From an uncultured Prevotellaceae bacterium (GTDB lineage: Bacteria; Bacteroidota; Bacteroidia; Bacteroidales; Bacteroidaceae), in the NCBI GenBank assembly GCA_902477365.1, contig CABSGW010000058.1:1-12550 (forward strand): 12,550 nucleotides of DNA, read 5' to 3'. Under the pieces are notes generated by a model. That model was given only the letters and a program-made list of their open reading frames with translations. It was not told the origin of the DNA and made no database searches. The position numbers and the translations under genes are program-made. Below are positions 7,332 through 12,550 of this stretch, piece by piece. Numbering within the stretch: position 1 is the stretch's first letter; every line of letters begins with the position of its first letter.

Positions 7332-8042
7332 ATGAGATCGCGAATAATGATGATTATGATGGGCATAATAGCATCTTTATGTCCACAAGTTTTATCTGCA
7401 CAGGATATATACCCCTCAATTGAACCTAAAATGGAAATTGAGGTGGATGGTATTTTTGAACGATATGACGAGTTTTCAGGATCAGCGCCAGCGATTGCTC
7501 GTTTCAGCATAGATGTTTCAGATTTAGGTAATTACACACCGCATTATGAGTGGCGCTTATTTGTCGCTGGTAACGAGAATAATCCCTTTTTGGTGAGGTA
7601 TGATGAAACGGTTGATTATACCTTTCGGCAGTCAGGAACGATGTATGCCAAATTATATGCTTCCTTTGTACACAATACGGATACGGTTGAGTATGAGCAA
7701 GATGTTCCTTTTTCACTTATCATAAGCACATCGAAACTGGAAGTACCCAATGCCTTTTCTCCAAACGGAGATGGCCAGAATGATATTTTTAAAGTCAAAG
7801 AAGGTTATCAGAGTATCATTAGCTTCAAAGGATATATTTATAACCGATGGGGTAAATGTTTATTTGAATGGAGTGACATAGATTCCGGATGGGACGGTAC
7901 GTATCGTGGAACGAATGTAAAAGAGGGAGTTTATTTTTGCCTGATAAAAGCCAAAGGTGCGGATGGCATTAATTATGAAATTAAACGTGATGTAAATCTG
8001 TTACGAGGGGTAGGAGATGATGCATCATCTTCCACCGAATAA
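7332..8042 (+). CDS. small secreted protein with gliding-motility-associated (CHU_C) C-terminal domain
   Basis: This 236-residue protein has a Met-rich signal peptide (1-23, ending LSA before Gln24). A PKD-like beta-sandwich follows at about 30-130 (HYEWRLFVAG, then a YTF-QSG-MYAKLY strand pair). A gliding-motility-associated C-terminal domain lies at about 138-225, opening VPNAFSPNGDGQND and continuing through YIYNRWGKCLFEW, WDGTYRG, GVYFCLIKAKG and NLLR. This family is known from Flavobacterium and Cytophaga surface proteins, where it acts as a type-B sorting signal for the type IX secretion system. Surface secretion is therefore an inference that depends on the host having a T9SS. Eleven further residues (GVGDDASSSTE) follow the usual domain end. 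The ATG at 7332 is chosen because upstream codons from 7197 cross the divergent promoter region and would not make a signal peptide. It is the first gene of the run that includes uvrA, 21 bp before it. Confidence 0.85.
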   Translation: MRSRIMMIMMGIIASLCPQVLSAQDIYPSIEPKMEIEVDGIFERYDEFSGSAPAIARFSIDVSDLGNYTPHYEWRLFVAGNENNPFLVRYDETVDYTFRQSGTMYAKLYASFVHNTDTVEYEQDVPFSLIISTSKLEVPNAFSPNGDGQNDIFKVKEGYQSIISFKGYIYNRWGKCLFEWSDIDSGWDGTYRGTNVKEGVYFCLIKAKGADGINYEIKRDVNLLRGVGDDASSSTE

Positions 8043-8047
8043 TTTTT

Positions 8048-8054
8048 AGGGGGT
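8048..8054 (+). promoter_or_regulatory. Shine-Dalgarno-like sequence before uvrA
   Basis: AGGGGGT lies nine bases before the uvrA ATG. It can pair along seven bases with the 16S anti-Shine-Dalgarno sequence, with one G-U wobble. The other starts in this window have no such sequence, as expected for Bacteroidota, so this is either an unusual SD use or chance. Confidence 0.3.
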
Positions 8055-8063
8055 AATTTAGGT

Positions 8064-10883
8064 ATGAGTGATACGATAGAGGTTCTTGGAGCAAGAGTAC
8101 ATAATCTGAAGAATGTGGATGTGAACATTCCGCGTAATAGCTTAACTGTTATAACAGGGTTAAGCGGAAGCGGTAAAAGTTCGCTTGCTTTCGATACTAT
8201 TTTTGCTGAAGGACAACGACGCTATATAGAAACGTTTTCTGCTTATGCCCGTAATTTCATGGATAACATGGAACGCCCTGATGTGGATAAGATCTCGGGA
8301 TTAAGTCCGGTTATCAGTATTGAGCAGAAAACCACGAATAAGAACCCTCGGTCTACCGTTGGTACGGTTACTGAAATTTACGATTACATACGTTTATTGT
8401 ACGCTAGGATAGGAGAGGCATACTCTTACGTTTCAGGAGAGAAAATGGTTAAATATACCGAAGAGCAACTCCTCGAGATGATATTGAAAGATTATGCTGG
8501 GCATAAGATCTATATGCTTTCTCCGATTGTTAAAAACCGCAAGGGACATTACAAAGAATTATTTGAATCCTTACGTCGAAAGGGCTTTGTGTCCGTTCGG
8601 GTTGATGGCGAATTGGTAGAGCTGTCCAAAGGACTAAAACTGGACAGATATAAGAACCACACTATTGAATTGGTCGTCGACAAATTGGTTGTCCAGGACA
8701 AAGATGATGACCGGTTAAAGAAAAGTGTATCAACGGCACTCGTACAAGGAAATGGATTATTGTCTGTGTTGGATCATACGGACGAAAGCATCAGACATTA
8801 CAGTAAGCGCTTGATGTGTCCGGTTTCTGGTATTGCCTATAAAGATCCAGCTCCTCATAATTTTTCATTTAACTCTACCATGGGCGCTTGCCCCAAATGT
8901 AAGGGGTTGGGCGTTGTGAGCATGATAGATTGGGAAAAAGTGATCCCGAATAAAGATCTGTCCATTTATGAAGGAGCCATTTTACCTTTGGGGAAATATA
9001 AGAACGGTTTGATCTTTTGGCAAATAGAAGCCTTATTGGAAAAGGCTGGGTACGATTTGAAAACACCAATTCGCGAACTTTCAGAGGATGTTTTGGATGC
9101 CATTTTTAATGGTTGTGGGGAGCGTTTACGTATTAAAGCTGAATTGGTGCATACCTCCACTGATTATTACGTCTCGTTTGACGGTGTGGTAAAGTATATT
9201 CAGCAAATGGGCGATCGCGAGATGTCTGCATCGGCTCAAAAGTGGGTAGAACAGTTTGCTAAAACATCTGTATGTCCGGTATGCAATGGCGCGCGTTTGA
9301 ATAAAGAAGCACTCCATTTCCGAATTGCAGATAAGAATATTGCAGACGTTTCATCAATGGATCTAAAAGATTTGTATGAATGGATTACGTCCGTAGAACC
9401 TATTTTGTCGAATAAGCAGAAACTGATTGGCTCTGAAATTATAAAAGAAATAGCTGGACGCTTGAAGTTTTTATTGGATGTAGGTCTTGATTATTTATCG
9501 TTAAATCGTTCTTCTTGTACCTTGTCTGGAGGTGAAAGTCAGCGTATTCGGTTGGCAACACAAATTGGTTCACAATTGGTGAATGTGTTGTATATACTAG
9601 ATGAACCTAGTATTGGGCTGCATCAACGTGATAATGTGCGGTTAATTGATTCCTTGAAGAAGCTACGCGATGTTGGAAATACGGTGATAGTAGTTGAGCA
9701 CGACAAAGACATGATGCTTAATGCCGATTATGTGATAGATATGGGGCCAAAAGCCGGGCGTAATGGAGGTGAGGTGGTATTTCAGGGAACACCACGTATA
9801 ATGCTTAAGACAAAGACATTAACAAGTAATTATTTAAATGGTAATACTACCATAGAAATACCTCAGACACGTAGAACCGGTAATGGATACAAACTCCGTT
9901 TGGAAGGGGCGAAAGGGAATAATTTGAAAGATATATCGGTCGACTTCCCTTTAGGCACATTAATTTGCGTTACGGGGGTGTCAGGTAGTGGTAAATCCAC
10001 ATTGATTAACGAGACGCTTTATCCCATCTTATCTCAACGTTTTTACCGTTCTCTGAAAGATCCGATGCCCTATGATAAGATAATAGGGTTAGAACATATA
10101 GATAAAGTTGTCAATGTGGATCAAAGCCCATTGGGGCGTACACCTCGTTCCACTCCGGCTACCTATTCAGGTATATTTTCTGATATACGTTCTTTATATG
10201 TAAATTTGCCTGAAGCTAAAATGAGAGGATATAAACCCGGACGATTTTCGTTCAATGTTTCAGGAGGGCGGTGTGAGACTTGTAAAGGAAATGGTTATAA
10301 AACCATTGAAATGAACTTTTTACCAGACGTTTACGTGCCATGTGAAACCTGTCACGGTAAGCGTTATAACCGTGAAACATTAGAAGTACGTTTTAAAGGG
10401 AAAAGTATAGCTGATGTGTTGGATATGACAATTAATCGCGCTGTAGAATTTTTTGAAAGTGTTCCTTCTATTTTACATAAGATAAAAGTATTACAAGATG
10501 TAGGCTTAGGTTATATAAAACTAGGTCAGGCTTCAACCACATTATCGGGTGGCGAAAGTCAACGTGTCAAGTTAGCAACGGAATTGAGTAAAAAAGATAC
10601 AGGAAAAACGGTTTATATCCTGGATGAACCTACCACAGGGTTACATTTCGAAGATATACGTGTCTTAATGAAAGTTTTAAATCAACTGGTCGAGCGCGGA
10701 AATACTGTTATTGTGATTGAGCATAATTTGGATGTTATAAAGATGGCTGATTATATTATCGACATGGGGCCTGAAGGTGGCCGTAACGGTGGTTCACTTC
10801 TGTGTGTGGGAACTCCCGAAGAAGTTGCGGCTTCTGGTAAAGGATATACATCTCATTTTCTGGCAAAAGAATTGAATGCATGA
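8064..10883 (+). CDS. uvrA: excinuclease ABC subunit A (UvrA)
   Basis: UvrA is the damage-recognition ATPase of nucleotide excision repair. It dimerises, loads UvrB at lesions and leaves before UvrC cuts. The 939-residue length is normal. The first ATPase half has Walker A GLSGSGKS (32-39), signature LSGGESQRIRLA, Walker B VLYILDEPSIGL and His-loop VVEHD. The second has Walker A GVSGSGKS (638-645), LSGGESQRVKLA, VYILDEPTTGL and VIEHN. The C-terminal zinc finger is intact (Cys737, 740, 760, 763), and a CxxC sits at 404/407. The first zinc module is incomplete: Cys252-x2-Ser255, then Cys276-x2-Cys279. The start MSDTIEVLGARVHNLKNV matches the family N-terminus. The gene follows the CHU_C-protein gene after 21 bp with no -7 element and overlaps ybaK by 4 bp (ATGA), so it sits in an operon. 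No LexA-type box is visible nearby. Confidence 0.98.
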   Translation: MSDTIEVLGARVHNLKNVDVNIPRNSLTVITGLSGSGKSSLAFDTIFAEGQRRYIETFSAYARNFMDNMERPDVDKISGLSPVISIEQKTTNKNPRSTVGTVTEIYDYIRLLYARIGEAYSYVSGEKMVKYTEEQLLEMILKDYAGHKIYMLSPIVKNRKGHYKELFESLRRKGFVSVRVDGELVELSKGLKLDRYKNHTIELVVDKLVVQDKDDDRLKKSVSTALVQGNGLLSVLDHTDESIRHYSKRLMCPVSGIAYKDPAPHNFSFNSTMGACPKCKGLGVVSMIDWEKVIPNKDLSIYEGAILPLGKYKNGLIFWQIEALLEKAGYDLKTPIRELSEDVLDAIFNGCGERLRIKAELVHTSTDYYVSFDGVVKYIQQMGDREMSASAQKWVEQFAKTSVCPVCNGARLNKEALHFRIADKNIADVSSMDLKDLYEWITSVEPILSNKQKLIGSEIIKEIAGRLKFLLDVGLDYLSLNRSSCTLSGGESQRIRLATQIGSQLVNVLYILDEPSIGLHQRDNVRLIDSLKKLRDVGNTVIVVEHDKDMMLNADYVIDMGPKAGRNGGEVVFQGTPRIMLKTKTLTSNYLNGNTTIEIPQTRRTGNGYKLRLEGAKGNNLKDISVDFPLGTLICVTGVSGSGKSTLINETLYPILSQRFYRSLKDPMPYDKIIGLEHIDKVVNVDQSPLGRTPRSTPATYSGIFSDIRSLYVNLPEAKMRGYKPGRFSFNVSGGRCETCKGNGYKTIEMNFLPDVYVPCETCHGKRYNRETLEVRFKGKSIADVLDMTINRAVEFFESVPSILHKIKVLQDVGLGYIKLGQASTTLSGGESQRVKLATELSKKDTGKTVYILDEPTTGLHFEDIRVLMKVLNQLVERGNTVIVIEHNLDVIKMADYIIDMGPEGGRNGGSLLCVGTPEEVAASGKGYTSHFLAKELNA

Positions 10884-11374
10884 GTAAGCAACATTTAAAA
10901 ACAAACGTAGCACGTTTACTGGATCAGGCAAAAATTGCTTATGAATTAGTTCCATACGATGTAGATGAGTCTGATCTTAGTGCTATTCATGTGGCAGAGA
11001 GTTTGAATGAGAACATCGAACAAGTCTTTAAAACCATTGTTTTACGTGGAGATAAGACGGGCTTGTTTGTTTGTGTTATTCCGGGAAATAATGAAGTTGA
11101 TTTGAAAAAAGTAGCTAAAATCAGTGGGAATAAAAAGAGTGAGCCACTTCCTCTAAAAGAATTGTTTCCATCTACGGGATATATAAGGGGAGGATGTTCG
11201 CCTATTGGTATGAAAAAGCCTTATCCCACTTATATTCACGAGTCAGCCAGCGGTTTAGATTTTATCTATATAAGTGCAGGTGTGCGTGGAGTTCAACTGA
11301 AAATTAATCCTAAAGATTTATCAGATTTGATAAAAGGGGAGTATGGAGACTTATGTGCAACAACAAGTAAATAA
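10880..11374 (+). CDS. ybaK: YbaK/EbsC-family Cys-tRNA(Pro) deacylase
   Basis: Proteins of this family hydrolyse Cys-tRNA(Pro) wrongly made by prolyl-tRNA synthetase, acting in trans in the cytoplasm. The 164 residues match the usual YbaK length and form a single domain. Seen: a family-type opening (NVARLLDQAKIAYELVPYD), the active-site lysine in QVFKTIVL (Lys51), and the conserved substrate-pocket segments GYIRGGCSPIGMKK (about residues 101-114) and ISAGVRGVQLKINPKDL. Together these point to YbaK rather than the related ProX or the INS editing domain, though the family contains several tRNA specificities. The ATG overlaps the uvrA stop (ATGA), which implies translational coupling. The functional tie between DNA repair and tRNA editing is not obvious; shared expression is the simplest reading. 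The peptide transporter gene begins 36 bp later. Confidence 0.93.
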   Translation: MSKQHLKTNVARLLDQAKIAYELVPYDVDESDLSAIHVAESLNENIEQVFKTIVLRGDKTGLFVCVIPGNNEVDLKKVAKISGNKKSEPLPLKELFPSTGYIRGGCSPIGMKKPYPTYIHESASGLDFIYISAGVRGVQLKINPKDLSDLIKGEYGDLCATTSK

Positions 11375-11410
11375 ATAATCAATCAATAATTACTAACAAA
11401 ATCTACAAAC

Positions 11411-12550
11411 ATGTTTGAAGGACAACCTAAAGGGTTATACGCTCTAGCTTTGGCGAATACTGGTGAGCGTTTCGGTTATTACACAATGCTTGCAATCTTT
11501 GTATTGTTTTTACAAGCTAAGTTCGGTTATACAGAAGGCGAAACATCTAGTATTTTTGGTGCTTTTTTAGGCGCTGTGTATTTTACACCATTATTGGGAG
11601 GTTTCCTAGCCGATAAATTTGGATATGAAAAAATGGTGGTATCTGGTATTGCAATTATGTTTCTTGGGTATGTGTTGTTGGCAATTCCAACAGATGCTGT
11701 ATCGGGCAGTTATTTAATGTTCGGTGCGTTGGCTTTGATTGCACTTGGGACAGGCCTATTTAAAGGAAACTTGCAAGTTATGGTTGGTAACTTGTATGAT
11801 CAACCACAATATCAGAACAAAAGAGACACAGCTTTCAGCCTGTTCTATATGGCTATTAACATTGGTGCTATGTACGCTCCTACCGCTGCAACTAAAATGA
11901 CAAATTGGATGATGGCAAAGTACGATTTAACGTATCATGCACAAATTCCTAGTCTAGCTCATCAGTACCTAGATGGAACCATTTCAGAAAAAAACGTACT
12001 GTTATTGGAATCACTTAAAAATGCACAGAATTTCGTCGGTGATACTACAACATTCTGTCAGAGTTATATAGCTCATTTATCAGAGGCCTATAACTATGGC
12101 TTTGGTGTTGCATGTATCTCATTGATTATTTCTTTCGCAATTTATGCATGTTTCCGGTTTACGTTTAAAAACGCTGTTTCATCAAGTAGTCAGAAAACGG
12201 CATCAGCATCAAAAGAAAACAATACAACTACTATTGCTCAAGAAGAGTTGACACCTGCAGAAACAAAACAACGTGTTGTCGCTTTATTGTTGGTATTTGC
12301 TGTTGTGCTTTTCTTTTGGATGTCTTTCCATCAAAACGGATTAACTATGACATTCTTTGCACGTGACTATACTCAACACTCCGTTATGGGCTTAGATCGT
12401 ATCGGTTTCGATGTAGTGAATCTTACATTATTGGTAATAGCAATTTATGGTGGTTTTGCGTTCTTCCAATCTAAAACAGGAAAAGAAAAGAGTATTGGTG
12501 GTTTGGCTGCTATTGGTGCATTAATTATCATTGCAGTTAAATATATGAAT
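11411..12550 (+). CDS. POT/PTR-family proton-coupled peptide transporter, 3'-truncated by the window edge
   Basis: This inner-membrane MFS protein is predicted to import di- or tripeptides with protons. Its 380 visible codons run open to the window end; full POTs usually have 12-14 membrane helices and about 450-550 residues. Seen: NTGERFGYYTM in helix 1 (16-26), GGFLADKFG after helix 2, GTGLFKGN in helix 4 (Lys118), and the PTR2 signature AFSLFYMAINIGAMYAP before and in helix 5. Helix 7 carries FWMSFHQNG. The canonical ExxER motif is NxxER here (Asn16, Glu19, Arg20). About 60 extra residues (166-226) lie between helices 5 and 6, predicted periplasmic, and a Ser/Thr/Gln-rich linker precedes helix 7. 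The start at 11411 gives the motif-bearing helix 1 at once. The gene lies 36 bp after ybaK, with no terminator or clear promoter between. Confidence 0.92.
   Translation, partial: MFEGQPKGLYALALANTGERFGYYTMLAIFVLFLQAKFGYTEGETSSIFGAFLGAVYFTPLLGGFLADKFGYEKMVVSGIAIMFLGYVLLAIPTDAVSGSYLMFGALALIALGTGLFKGNLQVMVGNLYDQPQYQNKRDTAFSLFYMAINIGAMYAPTAATKMTNWMMAKYDLTYHAQIPSLAHQYLDGTISEKNVLLLESLKNAQNFVGDTTTFCQSYIAHLSEAYNYGFGVACISLIISFAIYACFRFTFKNAVSSSSQKTASASKENNTTTIAQEELTPAETKQRVVALLLVFAVVLFFWMSFHQNGLTMTFFARDYTQHSVMGLDRIGFDVVNLTLLVIAIYGGFAFFQSKTGKEKSIGGLAAIGALIIIAVKYMN

Noticed and set aside
8054..8061. TAATTTAG as a -7 promoter element for uvrA
   Set aside because: It has one mismatch to TAnnTTTG and ends two bases before the ATG, too close for a transcript start upstream of the gene.
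11375..11410. Terminator or promoter between ybaK and the peptide transporter
   Set aside because: The 36 bp are AT-rich with extra stop codons and small TCAA repeats, but there is no stem and no TAnnTTTG match, so I call neither.

Overview
The window looks like a chromosomal segment of a Bacteroidota bacterium, most likely of the order Bacteroidales. Four things point there. GyrA has a phylum-style degenerate GyrA box. Three intergenic sites match the Bacteroidetes -7 promoter element TAnnTTTG. Most starts lack a Shine-Dalgarno sequence and sit behind AT-rich leaders. Five genes in a row encode secreted proteins whose predicted signal peptidase I site is followed by Gln. One of these five also carries a gliding-motility-type (CHU_C) C-terminal domain. 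I cannot assign a genus from sequence alone.

Layout. Positions 1-2426 hold the 3' part of gyrA. Twenty-five bases later comes a secreted TPR protein (2452-3666), followed by a strong hairpin. A second, diverged copy of the TPR protein (3764-4987) follows behind its own -7 element. It converges on a minus-strand pair: a LysM plus type-I periplasmic-binding-fold protein (7237 down to 5732) whose stop codon overlaps the start of an outer-membrane beta-barrel gene (5732 down to 4998). A hairpin embedded in both gene ends separates the converging units. A 94-bp divergent promoter region (7238-7331) separates the minus-strand pair from a rightward run of four genes: a small secreted CHU_C-domain protein (7332-8042), uvrA (8064-10883), ybaK (10880-11374, overlapping uvrA by 4 bp) and a POT/PTR peptide transporter (11411 to the window end, truncated).

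Function. The housekeeping genes cover DNA supercoiling (gyrA), nucleotide excision repair (uvrA), tRNA proofreading (ybaK) and peptide uptake (POT). Between them is an envelope-protein cluster: two paralogous periplasmic TPR proteins, a cell-wall-binding LysM protein, a small barrel and a possible T9SS substrate. Coding density is very high; no gap exceeds 100 bp.

I see no CRISPR array, insertion sequence, tRNA, rRNA or prophage, and no clearly new multi-gene system. The more interesting points are lineage-type substitutions at key residues (GyrA quinolone-pocket Gly, a UvrA zinc-finger Ser, a POT proton-coupling Asn) and the uncharacterised LysM-PBP/barrel pair.
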